The notes below the pieces were generated by a model. The model saw only the letters and a program-made list of their open reading frames with translations. It did no database searches and was not told the origin of the DNA. A stretch of DNA of 64,000 nucleotides, taken from NCBI GenBank assembly GCA_964494205.1, contig CAZBRD010000022.1, positions 8,634 to 72,633 of the forward strand. Reading direction: 5' to 3'. The position numbers and the translations under genes are program-made. Below are positions 53,454-62,603 of this stretch, in pieces; the stretch's first letter is position 1, and every line of letters starts with the position of its first letter. The stretch comes from JBBTCX01 sp964494205 (GTDB taxonomy: Bacteria; Planctomycetota; Phycisphaerae; UBA1845).

Positions 53454-53528
53454 ATGCAGGTCCAGTGTGTGCAGGTCCGAATGCAAGCGGATCCGATTGC
53501 ATGCGGGCCCGGATGCAAGCAAGTTCAT
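53454..53528. repeat. Degenerate tandem repeat with ATGCA-x-G-x-GG-x-CCG units
   Basis: Successive short units such as GTGCAGGTCCGA, ATGCAAGCGGATCCGA, GCATGCGGGCCCGG and ATGCAAGCAAGTTC follow the third hairpin directly. Units are 12-18 bases and imperfect. The remaining sequence to 53737 has no gene or clear structure. Confidence 0.55.
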
Positions 53529-53737
53529 GCCGATGAGAGTTTCACGGGCAAACAGGTTCAGACCGTAGTGTCTGCATTTGAAATCCAAGAGCTGAGCGCC
53601 CGCACTGCCCGCAATTCATCGCCATAGCGCGCTAGGTTGCCGAGTGAGCTGAGGGAATGCGGAGAGAAGTTGAGTAGAAACAAGCTGCCTGTTTTGAATC
53701 GACAGCCGATTGTTCAAAGTGGTATGCTTTGAGGATC

Positions 53738-54079
53738 ATGAATCCTGATGGGACAAGTCGATCTCGATTTGAGGTTTCGCGCGAGAATGCGGCGATGTGG
53801 CTGGTGGGCGTGGGTTTCGCGTTTGCGCTGATCGGCTTCGGTGCTTATGGGCTGATGACCGGAAGCACGATCCTATTCGGGCGGCGCACTTCTATTGTTG
53901 TGACCGGACCAGCAGCCACGGGACTTTCCATCGCCTACATGATGCTCGGACTCACGTTAAACATACGATTTGTGTGGTCGAAGATTCCCAGGTGGGAAGA
54001 ACTGGCTGAGAAACTGAGTGCCATTCCGCTGACACTATTTGTCATCGCGCTTGTTTATGCGATCTACAAAATCTATTGA
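53738..54079 (+). CDS. Small hypothetical membrane protein
   Basis: A 113-residue protein from the ATG at 53738; GAGG is only three bases before it, so initiation may be weak. Three hydrophobic segments are visible (about 20-42, 55-75 and 93-110). No known motif. It stands alone between the repeat-rich gap and the PKD-repeat gene. I do not recognise it. Confidence 0.55.
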   Translation: MNPDGTSRSRFEVSRENAAMWLVGVGFAFALIGFGAYGLMTGSTILFGRRTSIVVTGPAATGLSIAYMMLGLTLNIRFVWSKIPRWEELAEKLSAIPLTLFVIALVYAIYKIY

Positions 54080-54467
54080 GACCTTTGCAGGCAGCATCGG
54101 TTTCCTTTCAGCGGTTCGATAACACCAGCGCTCTACAAATCACAAATTTCCTACGGTCAAACTGAACGATATAAAGCGCGCCAACCGACTGAACAAATCG
54201 GTCAATAAATTTTGTCGATTTCGTTATTTTTACTATTGCAAACCTCAAAATTGGCCTATAGTGCCACATGGAGCGCGGACTAATGGGGTGCGTCCGAAAA
54301 GAGGGAAGGGAAAGAATGTTTAACTGGTCAACCCTGTTTACCTATTGTACCATCACTATAACTCAATGATCGACCCGGGCTGCAGATCTGCGGTCTCACG
54401 CCGTTTATGCCCAACGGAGGCGGCTAAAGGTCGAAAAGTGCTGTGTCACGTCGCAGGGGGGAAAGCA
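54080..54467. other. Long leader and promoter region of the PKD-repeat gene
   Basis: A 388-base gap. An AT-rich stretch at 54130-54260 contains a possible promoter (annotated at 54236-54262), so the transcript would have a leader of about 200 bases. The leader contains the palindromic CTGCAGATCTGCGG region and CCGTTTATGCCCAACGG, but I could not match it to a known riboswitch. Confidence 0.45.
54236..54262 (+). promoter_or_regulatory. Possible sigma-70-type promoter
   Basis: TTGCAA (54236-54241) and TATAGT (54257-54262) are separated by 15 bases, shorter than the optimal 17. The site lies in the only clearly AT-rich part of the gap, about 205 bases before the start codon. Confidence 0.3.
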
Positions 54468-57400
54468 ATGCGCTACGGCTCTGTCCAACCCGATACCGGG
54501 CCGACGATTAGTCGGCGTCATAGAAAACGATCGAAAACCAGCAAACTCATGCGGATCGTCCCCGTCGTATCCGCGATGCTTTTGCTAGCACCGTCGATCA
54601 GCCAAGCCTTCCAGGCAGGGTCCTGCGGCGGAAACATCGCCCCCACCGCCGAAGCCGGTCCCAATCGGCAGGGCTCTGCGGGCACACCCATGAACTTTGA
54701 CGGCTCCGGTTCGACCGATCCGGACGGCAGCGTCGTTTCATATTGGTGGAATTTCGGTGACGGCAACTTCACCGGATGGCAGCCGAATGCGGTTGTCTCC
54801 CACACCTACGCCGGTCCTGGAACGTACAGTGCGCGCCTGTGGGCGAAAGATAACTGTGCTGTTTTCTCGGCAGTCGATACGGCTGTTATCACCATCACCA
54901 ACGGCAACGCGTGTGCCAACAACGTGGCACCGAACGCAGACGCGGGCAGCGATCGAAACGCCAGCGTCAATCAGTCGCTGACATTCAACGGCGGCGGATC
55001 TGCGGACGCGGGCGGTTCAATCACTTCGTATTCGTGGAGCTTCGGCGACGGCTCGAACGCTTCTGGCGTTTCGGCTGCGCATGCTTATTCAAGCTCAGGA
55101 AATTTCACCGTCACATTGACCGTCACGGATAATTGCGGCGCGACCGATACGGACACCGCCTCGGTGACGATCACATCAACCAATCCTTGTGGTAATAACC
55201 AAGCCCCGGTGGCCAACGGCGGTCCTGATCGCCAGGGCGCAGTCGGCGCGGCGGTCAGTTTCAGTGCGTCGGGCTCGACGGACGCCAACGGAAACATCAC
55301 CGAGTATTGGTGGAATTTCGGCGACGGCGATTTTACCGGCTGGCAGACGCAAGCGAACACATCGCACGTCTATGATAGTGCGGCGACCTATACGGCGCGT
55401 CTTTGGGTGCGCGATTCCTGCGGGTCGATGTCTGCGGCTGACCTGGTCACGGTGACCGTGGGCGGCGGCGTGGATGAATGCGACGGTAACGCTTTACCGA
55501 ATGCGAATGCGGGACCGGATGCCAACGGAACAGTCGGACTTTCGCTGAGTTTTAGCGGCGCTGCGTCGAACGATCCGGACGGCAGCATCGAAACGTATTC
55601 GTGGAACTTCGGCAACGGCCAAACACTTTCGGGCTCGTCGGTTTCGTATACCTATACGACGGCCGGCACCTATAACGTCGTTCTTTCGGTCACGGATGAT
55701 TGCGGCGCGGTCGACACAGACACCAAGGTGGTCGTGGTGGCCCCACAGAATCCGTGCAACGGCAATGGCGCTCCGATCGCCAATGCCGGTCCGAATCAAA
55801 ATGCCAACGTCGGCACAAACTTGAGCTTCAACGGCGGCGGCTCGCTCGACCTTACTGGTTCGATCGTCAGTTATCAGTGGAACTTCGGTGACAGCACTTC
55901 GGCCAGCGGCGTCACGGCGAACCACACCTATACGACGGCGGGAACCTATAACGTCACTCTTACCGTGACGGACTCGTGCGGAGCCACGAATACGGACTCT
56001 GCGAGTGTCACCATTACTCCGTCAAACCCGTGTGCGAACAATACTCTTCCGACCGCGAATGCGGGAGCGGATCGCAACGTGACGGCTGGTGTTCCGGTTT
56101 CGATCACTGGTTCGGGAACGGACGCGAACGGAACGATCACTTCGTACTGGTTCAACTTCGGCAATGGTCAATCGACCGGATGGCAGAACTCTGCCACGGT
56201 ATCGCACACTTATGGCGTCGCTGGTACGTACACGTTGTCCCTGTGGGTGCAGGATAACTGCGGCGGTACTTCTGCGGCTGATACGGCTGTGGTAACCGTG
56301 ACCTCGTCGAATCCGTGTCAGGGCAACACGCCGCCAACGGCTAATGCCGGTCAGGATCGATCGGTGGTGGCGGGCACGGCGCTGAGCTTCAGCGGATCGG
56401 GCTCGTCCGATTCGAACGGTACTATTCAGTCGTATTCCTGGAACTTCGGTAACGGTCAGACCGCGACCGGATCCAGTGTGTCGTTCACGTATCCCAGCGC
56501 AGGCACGTTCACGGTGTCACTCACTGTCACCGATAACTGCGGCGCGACGAATACGGATCAGGCCGTCGTCACCGTGACTCCGAGCGGCAATACGGCGCTG
56601 AATGCGAACTTCAAGGTTTACAAGCTGTCATCCGTGACTGCCGCCGGCGCTGAGAACTGGGTCGAGCTCGTTTCGCCGACAGAGCAGATTGAAATCGGCG
56701 CTCAGCTGAAAGTTGACGCGACCAGTTCTACCGGCGCGGTCAGCTTCTATAGCTGGCAAATGGGCGATGGCTCGTTCAACTCGGGGCCGGTTGTTTACTA
56801 TCAATACGACGAAGTCGGCAGCTATAACGTCGAAGTGACCGTGTTCGATGCAAGTTGGGCGAACTACGACGTGTATTCGCGGCCTTTGAATATCGCGACG
56901 ACCATGCAGTTCGTCGATGCCCTGCCGCTGGCTGATGATAACTCGAATGATATCGCCATCGACGGTAATCGGGCGTACACAAGTCACTTTAACGGAAAGC
57001 TCACGTCGATCGACGTGACCAGCCCGTCGAACATGCAAGTGCTCAGCACGATCAATGCTCCGGTCGGTAAGGCGATCGCGGCGGCGAACGGTAACGTTTA
57101 TCTGTGCGCCACGACTGCGGGTTTGGCGGTGTATCAGGGTGGCAACACTCCGACACTGCTGACGACCTACAACACCGCGACGCAGGATAGTCAGAGCGCT
57201 CGCGATGCCTCTGCCAGTGGAAAGGTAGTGTTTCTCGCGGCGGGCGTGGCGGGTTTGAAGGTGCTCAACATGACAAATCCTTCTTCGCCTGCGTTGCTTG
57301 GTGCGAGAGTGCTCACGGGCAACACCAGCGCGGAAAACATTGTTGTATCCAACGGCAGAGCGTACGTCTCAGATAACACCGGCAAAGTCTTTATCTTCGA

Positions 57401-57866
57401 CGTGTCGGCGATCAACGTGAACAGTCCGACCCCTTCGACGCCGGTTCTTCTGGGAACGGTCAACGTAGGCTGGATCGTCAGCCATTTGTCGGTCACCGGC
57501 AATACGCTGGTCGTCCAGGCGTCGCCGCAGGGTTTGTTTATGTACAACGTGACCAATGCCGCCAGTCCGGTGTTGCTCGGCTCGTACAACATCTCGGCTG
57601 ATGCCGTGGGTCAGTCGCCGGGCGGAATTCTAGCGATCGGCAATCGTGTTTATGTCACGTTCGGCCAGGTTCTGGGAATTGGAACGAGTGTCGCGAAGGT
57701 CAGCATTTCTGATCCGAGCGATGCCTATATTATGGAGTGGATTTCGCTCTCCAACTTCCAGATCTCCGGTGTGAATCGCGGACCGGTGCTGCACAACGGC
57801 CGGCTGTTCATGGCGAACAGCGTGTACAAGGCTGCGGTGATCGGCATTCCGACGAACACGAACTAA
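54468..57866 (+). CDS. Giant exported protein with PKD repeats and beta-propeller
   Basis: A 1132-residue protein. The ATG at 54468 follows a G-rich AGGGGGGAAAG; earlier in-frame starts are possible. A basic n-region of about 25 residues precedes the hydrophobic signal (RIVPVVSAMLLLAPSISQAF). Seven PKD domains of 85-90 residues follow, each with GDG or GNG loops, then an eighth divergent one. Repeats 1, 3 and 6 share TGWQ and LWVxDxC; 2, 4, 5 and 7 share VTDxCGAT. The last 250 or so residues are LVIVD-type propeller repeats (VYLCATTAGLAVYQ, VVFLAAGVAGLKVLNM). No C-terminal sorting signal is seen. It probably mediates adhesion or matrix contacts. Confidence 0.85.
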   Translation: MRYGSVQPDTGPTISRRHRKRSKTSKLMRIVPVVSAMLLLAPSISQAFQAGSCGGNIAPTAEAGPNRQGSAGTPMNFDGSGSTDPDGSVVSYWWNFGDGNFTGWQPNAVVSHTYAGPGTYSARLWAKDNCAVFSAVDTAVITITNGNACANNVAPNADAGSDRNASVNQSLTFNGGGSADAGGSITSYSWSFGDGSNASGVSAAHAYSSSGNFTVTLTVTDNCGATDTDTASVTITSTNPCGNNQAPVANGGPDRQGAVGAAVSFSASGSTDANGNITEYWWNFGDGDFTGWQTQANTSHVYDSAATYTARLWVRDSCGSMSAADLVTVTVGGGVDECDGNALPNANAGPDANGTVGLSLSFSGAASNDPDGSIETYSWNFGNGQTLSGSSVSYTYTTAGTYNVVLSVTDDCGAVDTDTKVVVVAPQNPCNGNGAPIANAGPNQNANVGTNLSFNGGGSLDLTGSIVSYQWNFGDSTSASGVTANHTYTTAGTYNVTLTVTDSCGATNTDSASVTITPSNPCANNTLPTANAGADRNVTAGVPVSITGSGTDANGTITSYWFNFGNGQSTGWQNSATVSHTYGVAGTYTLSLWVQDNCGGTSAADTAVVTVTSSNPCQGNTPPTANAGQDRSVVAGTALSFSGSGSSDSNGTIQSYSWNFGNGQTATGSSVSFTYPSAGTFTVSLTVTDNCGATNTDQAVVTVTPSGNTALNANFKVYKLSSVTAAGAENWVELVSPTEQIEIGAQLKVDATSSTGAVSFYSWQMGDGSFNSGPVVYYQYDEVGSYNVEVTVFDASWANYDVYSRPLNIATTMQFVDALPLADDNSNDIAIDGNRAYTSHFNGKLTSIDVTSPSNMQVLSTINAPVGKAIAAANGNVYLCATTAGLAVYQGGNTPTLLTTYNTATQDSQSARDASASGKVVFLAAGVAGLKVLNMTNPSSPALLGARVLTGNTSAENIVVSNGRAYVSDNTGKVFIFDVSAINVNSPTPSTPVLLGTVNVGWIVSHLSVTGNTLVVQASPQGLFMYNVTNAASPVLLGSYNISADAVGQSPGGILAIGNRVYVTFGQVLGIGTSVAKVSISDPSDAYIMEWISLSNFQISGVNRGPVLHNGRLFMANSVYKAAVIGIPTNTN

Positions 57867-57892
57867 CCGGCTGATCAAAGTAAAAAGAGAAC

Positions 57893-57935
57893 GGGCCGCC
57901 GAACGACTGTGTGTCATTCGGCGGCCCTTTTGTTT
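57893..57935. terminator. Bidirectional terminator
   Basis: GGGCCGCCGAACGAC (57893-57907) pairs with GTCATTCGGCGGCCC (57913-57927) with one mismatch, followed by TTTTGTTTT on the plus strand. The upstream AAAAAG gives a T-run on the other strand as well. It separates the convergent PKD-repeat and DUF1573 genes and probably serves both. Confidence 0.92.
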
Positions 57936-57960
57936 TATCTCAGTTGTAAACCCGGTCAGA

Positions 57961-60273
57961 TTACTCTGACTTCTGCTTTTCGGTGGGCTTTACTTCGATG
58001 CCGCTGGGAGCCGGAGCGGGCTTCACTTCAACCGGAGTCACCTTGGCTGGCTGAGGCGTCACGGCGGGTGCCGCTGGCGCAGTGCCAATGTTGGACTTGC
58101 CGGCGATGAGGTTGTCGAGCTCCTTCTTGAGCGAATCTGAAAGGTCCGGCTTCGCACCGACGTGAACGGTGTCGACCTTACCTTTTGCATCGACGATGAC
58201 CATCGTCGGGAAGCTCACGGCCTTGAACTGCTGGCCGACGGTGTTGCCGGTGTCGAGCGCCAATTCGAGTTGCGAACCCGCCTGCTTGAAGACATCGACG
58301 ATTTCCGGCTGGGTGAAATCCTTACGCATCTTCTGGACGACGTTGACGAAGCGGATGCCCTTGGCTTCATAATCCTTACGGATCGCTTCGACCGTGGGAA
58401 CTTGCTTCTTGCAGAAACCGCAGTCGCCGGCGACGAAGTTGAGCACGGTGCCCTTTGCGGCGGCATAGTCGCCGACCTGCTTGCCATCAAGCGTCGTCAA
58501 CGTGAACTTGGGTGCTTCCTTTCCAACCATCTCGGTAGCGGGACGGGGCTTCTCCGCCGTTGCGTCGGCAGTCTTGGCCGGGGTCGGCTTCGGTAGGGAC
58601 TTGCCTTCGAGAAGGTCGTTGAGCTGACTCTTCAACTTGGTTTCCAGGTCAGCGATGTTTCCGCTGTTGATACCTTCGATTTTGCCGCTCTTGCCGACGA
58701 GGACCATGGTCGGATAGCTGTTCGCACCGAACAGCGGGCCAACTTTGTTTTCCATGTCAAGGGCCAGTTCTGCCACGACGCCTTCCGGAACGTCCTTGCA
58801 GGACTCCTTCAGAATGTCGACGATTTCCTGCTGCGTGAAATCCTTACGCATCTTCTCGGAGACGTTGATGAAGCGGACGCCCTTGCCTTGATATTCCTTA
58901 GCGATCGCCTGCATGCGAGGAATCTGCTTCTTGCAGAAACCGCAGTTCGGCGCGAAGAAGTTGAGGACGGCAACTGTGTCCTTCAGATCGGCGCTGCCGG
59001 CCGGCTTGCCATCGATGGTGGCCAGCGTGAAGGACGGCATCGGTGTACCGACTTTCTGCTCGGCTGGGCTCAGCGGCTTCTCCGCGGTGGTGGGCTTGGC
59101 CGGAGCCTTCACAGGCACGGTGATCGAGGGCTTTTCCTTATCCGTGGTCTTCAGCGTGATCGTGCGACCGGTATCTGCGATTTTGTAATTCGCGGGAATA
59201 TTGACCTGAATGGTGTATTCCTTGTCGGCGACGCGCTCCTGCACGCTCAGCTTGATTTCGGGATCGTCGCAAGTTGCCTCAGTGACCTTCACCGGGTCCT
59301 TGCCGTAGTTGGTGAAACGGACGAGGCGGGTCAGAGGTGCGCTGTTCGCGGCGCCAGTGGAATCGTTTACGACTACGTCCGGCGGCTGGATATCGAGTCG
59401 CGGCGGAATGGTCGCCAATGCGTTGACCTGAATATCTGCCTGACCTTCGATGTTCGTCTTCAACGAAACCTGGGTGTTCAGATTCTTTGCCTCAGACGGC
59501 GGTGTGACGCTGACCTTGAGGTCGTACGCCTTGCCTGGCTCTGTCGCAGTGAGTTCGAACTTGAACGGGCTGTCTGCCGGCGGCTCCAGGGTGAGTTCCA
59601 GCGGCTTGTCTGTGTTGTTGGTGATCTTCAACACGCGCTCTTGCGGCTCGCCACCGAAGATCTTGCCGAAATTGGCTGTGCTCGGGACGATGTTGACGTA
59701 CTGCTTCACTTCGCCCTTCAGCTTGAGCTTGAGCTGTGGGTTGGAAGGATCATTCGAAGAAATGGTGATCGCCTTCTCGTAGGGGCCGCTCAGCTTGGCG
59801 CTGTTCAGCGAAAACGAGAACTCGCCCGTTTCGCCGGGAGCGAGCTTGTTGGGGTGCGGGCCGGCGGTCGTGCAGCCGCAACCGGGCTGAACCTTGGAAA
59901 TCTCGAGCGGTGCCGTACCGTCATTCTTGATCTTGAAAGTGTGCTTCAGTGTGGCGCCGACCCAAGTGGTGCCGAAATCATGCACTTCCTCGTCCGGCTT
60001 GATAATGCCGCGAGGTGCATTTGGATCGATCGGAGCGGCTGGAGCTGCCGCATCCGCCGGCTTGGCTGCGCCTTCGCCTTGCGGCGCGGTCTTTGCATCG
60101 CCTGGCTTTTCTTCAACCTTGCGTGCCTGCAGCTTCTTGGGGTCAACCTTCTTGGCCGGCTCTTCGCTGCCAAACGCGCCGCTCGGTGCGACAGCCAAAG
60201 CGCCCATCACTGAAAACACACAGGCCTTCAGGCCCGAGTGTTTCAACCATTTCGCGAGACTAAAATCTTTCAT
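57961..60273 (-). CDS. Exported DUF1573 protein with two thioredoxin-like domains
   Basis: A 770-residue exported protein starting at 60273 with GAGGG upstream. A signal peptide (about 1-36) and a low-complexity linker rich in K, A and P precede DUF1573 (about 90-190), with VHDFGTTWVGATLKHTFKIK and the cysteine motif GCGCT (131-135). Further Ig-like beta domains extend to about 395. Two thioredoxin/TlpA-like domains follow (about 407-560 and 585-725), each with CGFC (444-447, 618-621) and a cis-proline segment (SYPTMVLV, SFPTMVIV). They are clearly an internal duplication. A role in periplasmic disulfide or redox repair is likely; partners are unknown. Confidence 0.88.
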   Translation of the reverse strand: MKDFSLAKWLKHSGLKACVFSVMGALAVAPSGAFGSEEPAKKVDPKKLQARKVEEKPGDAKTAPQGEGAAKPADAAAPAAPIDPNAPRGIIKPDEEVHDFGTTWVGATLKHTFKIKNDGTAPLEISKVQPGCGCTTAGPHPNKLAPGETGEFSFSLNSAKLSGPYEKAITISSNDPSNPQLKLKLKGEVKQYVNIVPSTANFGKIFGGEPQERVLKITNNTDKPLELTLEPPADSPFKFELTATEPGKAYDLKVSVTPPSEAKNLNTQVSLKTNIEGQADIQVNALATIPPRLDIQPPDVVVNDSTGAANSAPLTRLVRFTNYGKDPVKVTEATCDDPEIKLSVQERVADKEYTIQVNIPANYKIADTGRTITLKTTDKEKPSITVPVKAPAKPTTAEKPLSPAEQKVGTPMPSFTLATIDGKPAGSADLKDTVAVLNFFAPNCGFCKKQIPRMQAIAKEYQGKGVRFINVSEKMRKDFTQQEIVDILKESCKDVPEGVVAELALDMENKVGPLFGANSYPTMVLVGKSGKIEGINSGNIADLETKLKSQLNDLLEGKSLPKPTPAKTADATAEKPRPATEMVGKEAPKFTLTTLDGKQVGDYAAAKGTVLNFVAGDCGFCKKQVPTVEAIRKDYEAKGIRFVNVVQKMRKDFTQPEIVDVFKQAGSQLELALDTGNTVGQQFKAVSFPTMVIVDAKGKVDTVHVGAKPDLSDSLKKELDNLIAGKSNIGTAPAAPAVTPQPAKVTPVEVKPAPAPSGIEVKPTEKQKSE

Positions 60274-60724
60274 GTTTCGTACCCTCTCGAATCTATGTTC
60301 CCTACCCGCGGACAAACCGACGACTCACACGATGGGACAGGGTTTTGAACACCGGAAAATGCGGTGCAAAAAATTGTGAAACCGTCCCCGTCTAAACAAC
60401 TTCACGAATCGTTTATACGGCAGATTTCGCTGGGCATTCAACCACTCTTTGCCGTTGTTACTACTACGTTACTGCTGTGTAACTTGTCAGTAACCAACAG
60501 ATGAAATGATGGCTCAAAAACACTCGCTGCGAAGCAAACAACACTTGCAGATGTTCGAACAGACTCTGCTAGAAAACGCCCATTTTTCTTGAGACGAATA
60601 CAACGATTGCGTGCACGAGTCGTGCATCGCACCGGCGCATCGTGCGAGATTCTTGGTTCTATTTCTGCGGTGGAAACATCAAACCAACTCGCACTTTTTT
60701 CGAAAGGTCGTAAGCTCTTCGCGC
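60274..60724. other. Long divergent region between DUF1573 and PgpA genes
   Basis: A 451-base gap with no supported gene. An inverted repeat GTTACTG-N13-CAGTAAC (60468-60494) lies about 200 bases before the DUF1573 gene's start and could be an operator. No -10/-35 pair can be assigned with confidence. Confidence 0.4.
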
Positions 60725-61216
60725 ATGGATCCGTCGGTGCATCAACCGCGACACAAACTCCTTCTGCTGCTTGGTTCGATCGGACCACTTGGGCACATGC
60801 CAGCATCCGGCACGGTGACCGTTGCCGTTGTCGGAATTCCGGCGTTCTGGTTCCTCAGCCGACAATCAATCACGGTTCAAATCGCGGTGGCTGTTGTGTT
60901 CACGCTGGCGTCGATCTGGCTGCATCACGTCGGCGATAAACTGCTTGGCGAAAAAGACAGTCGAAAACTGGTGTGGGATGAAATCGCGGGGTTTCTCGTG
61001 GCGATCATTGCCGTGCCATTCACATGGCAGCTTGCGCTGGCTGCGTTCCTGATCGAGCGTGCGCTTGATATTGCGAAAGTGCCGCCAGCCAACTGGATCG
61101 AGAAAAAATGGCCCGGCGGGCTGGGCGTCGTGGGGGATGACATCGTGGCTGGGCTTTATACGTTGGCGGCGTTGCATGCTTTCATTCGCTTTGCTCCCAG
61201 TCTCATGGGGCTTTGA
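60725..61216 (+). CDS. pgpA: Phosphatidylglycerophosphatase A
   Basis: A 163-residue membrane enzyme that removes phosphate from phosphatidylglycerophosphate. Motifs seen are GSIGPLGHMPASGTVTVAVV near the N-terminus, KDSRKLVWDEIAGFLVA (with the DE pair) and ERALDIAKVPPANWIEKKWP followed by VVGDDIVAGLYT. Three hydrophobic segments are present. The start ATG at 60725 has no strong binding site; upstream in-frame starts exist. It completes phosphatidylglycerol synthesis downstream of CDP-diacylglycerol, made by the CdsA at 13.4 kb. Confidence 0.88.
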   Translation: MDPSVHQPRHKLLLLLGSIGPLGHMPASGTVTVAVVGIPAFWFLSRQSITVQIAVAVVFTLASIWLHHVGDKLLGEKDSRKLVWDEIAGFLVAIIAVPFTWQLALAAFLIERALDIAKVPPANWIEKKWPGGLGVVGDDIVAGLYTLAALHAFIRFAPSLMGL

Positions 61217-61248
61217 TTCACCTGCGAAGCCCAAGCTTCGGCCCAAGC

Positions 61249-61274
61249 CACGGCCAAGCTGCGGCTTGACCGTG
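61249..61274. repeat. 26-nt hairpin repeat, copy 3
   Basis: Stem CACGGCCAAGC, loop TGCG, stem GCTTGACCGTG (one C-A mismatch), followed by CCACCC as in copy 2. It lies after pgpA. Preceding CCAAGCTTCGGCCCAAGC suggests partial duplication of the motif. Confidence 0.75.
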
Positions 61275-61341
61275 CCACCCAGTGATTACGAATTCTGCTG
61301 CGCCCACTCCCTTATCGGTGAGTACAATCGGTGGGTCCGAT

Positions 61342-62046
61342 ATGCCAAAAGTCCAGTCACATCCGTGTATTCCCCCACCACAGAATCCTACCGTTGCACT
61401 AAACACACGAGCCGACTTGCGCATCCATACCCTCCGAACAGAGCAGCCACGGCCCACGGAACCGGCGTCGCCTATGGAATCGACACACGCGGGTGATGAC
61501 AACACCGCCCTCTCGTCGATTTCGGCATTCACCAGTGTTGATCGGCTGGATGAATCGGCGCGGCAGAACCTCGTGCGGCTGGCGTATCGCCTGTTGTGGA
61601 ATCGAGACGACGCCGAGGACGCCGTGCAGGACGCACTGACTTCGGCCCATGAGAAACGCGATGAGCTTCGAGAGAAAGACAAATGGTTTGCGTGGGTGCG
61701 ACAGATTCTCGTACAGCGATGTCGCGCGGTCGGAAGACGCAAAATTCTTTGGAATCGTTTTCGAACCAGTGAGTCGGTCCGCGAGGCTGAACTCTCGATT
61801 GCTGGGAAACATGATGACAGCATTGCGGCAGCCAATCGCACGCGGGAGCTGCTCATGAAACTACCCGAACGACAACGACAAGTGATCGTGCTTCGGTTCC
61901 TCGAAGGACTCGACTACGACGAAATCGCGACGCTGCTGAAGGTGACGCCTTCGACGTGTCGCGTTCATGCGTACGCGGGATTGGAATCGATGCGAACAAC
62001 AGCTAAGCGACAGTTTCCCAACTTCGCTCAGGAAATAGGCGAATGA
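61342..62046 (+). CDS. ECF-type RNA polymerase sigma factor
   Basis: About 234 residues. The sigma-2 region contains ARQNLVRLAYRLLWNRDDAE and DAVQDALTSAHEKRDELREK; sigma-4 has LPERQRQVIVLRFLEGLDYD and EIATLLKVTPSTCRVHAYAG. The N-terminus is uncertain: I use the ATG at 61342 (GGTGGG seven bases upstream), but the conserved part begins near residue 70, so the ATG at 61474 is possible. It overlaps the anti-sigma gene by four bases. It should direct transcription of its own operon and of an unknown set of envelope genes. Confidence 0.85.
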   Translation: MPKVQSHPCIPPPQNPTVALNTRADLRIHTLRTEQPRPTEPASPMESTHAGDDNTALSSISAFTSVDRLDESARQNLVRLAYRLLWNRDDAEDAVQDALTSAHEKRDELREKDKWFAWVRQILVQRCRAVGRRKILWNRFRTSESVREAELSIAGKHDDSIAAANRTRELLMKLPERQRQVIVLRFLEGLDYDEIATLLKVTPSTCRVHAYAGLESMRTTAKRQFPNFAQEIGE

Positions 62047-62603
62047 CACGGACTGACACACATTCCTGCGAACTATGGCAAGCTCGCTGGCTTCGCGCGG
62101 TTGACGATGGTGTTGTTGACCAGGGCGCGAACGTGCATGTTCATGGCTGCACCGATTGCCGCCAATATTTTCGCGAGATGTCATTCCTACTGGCTGACCT
62201 AGGTTCTCTGAGGGAATCGACCGAACAACTCAGCGAAGTAGCTGCTTCACCGATCCAACACAATCGGCCGCAACGGATCGCTCGGCCTTTGCCATTGCTT
62301 CGCATTGCGGCTGCGATTGTGATCCTCGCCGGTGCGGCCTACCTAGCCATGAACTACCGTCCTGAAACGCCGGGCAGCAAGCAAATTGTCGAAAACCCCC
62401 TGCCGGTCAAAGTCGATCCGGTAGCGAAAGATGTTTCCTTTAAGCTTCAAGGCCAATCGAAGCAATCGTACCTGGCAGTCGCGACGCCGAGTTCGAAATC
62501 AAATGTAGAAGTTTTCTGGTTATACCCCACGCCGACCAAATCCGGCGAAAAGAACCAACTACAAAATGAGAAGCTCTCTCATCTCAAGGAGAAACGCCAA
62601 TGA
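62043..62603 (+). CDS. Membrane anti-sigma factor with zinc finger
   Basis: A 186-residue anti-sigma factor. The N-terminal cytoplasmic zinc-binding motif is VHVHGCTDCRQYF (His-x3-Cys-x2-Cys type), followed by a single membrane segment (about 86-104, LLRIAAAIVILAGAAYLAMN) and a periplasmic domain of about 80 residues. It overlaps both neighbours by four bases (ATGA), so sigma factor, anti-sigma and secretin-like protein are made together. Release of the sigma factor presumably follows an envelope signal sensed by the periplasmic part. Confidence 0.8.
   Translation: MTRTDTHSCELWQARWLRAVDDGVVDQGANVHVHGCTDCRQYFREMSFLLADLGSLRESTEQLSEVAASPIQHNRPQRIARPLPLLRIAAAIVILAGAAYLAMNYRPETPGSKQIVENPLPVKVDPVAKDVSFKLQGQSKQSYLAVATPSSKSNVEVFWLYPTPTKSGEKNQLQNEKLSHLKEKRQ

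Noticed and set aside
53454..53528. CRISPR array
   Set aside because: Units are too short and imperfect, spacers of constant length are absent and no cas genes are nearby.
54300..54467. Cyclic-di-GMP (GEMM) riboswitch before the PKD-repeat gene
   Set aside because: Some G/C-rich pairings are possible, but the conserved loop sequences and tetraloop receptor could not be placed.
58888..60213. A 441-codon frame opposite the DUF1573/thioredoxin gene
   Set aside because: It is antisense to a well-supported coding sequence and has no recognisable motif or ribosome binding site.
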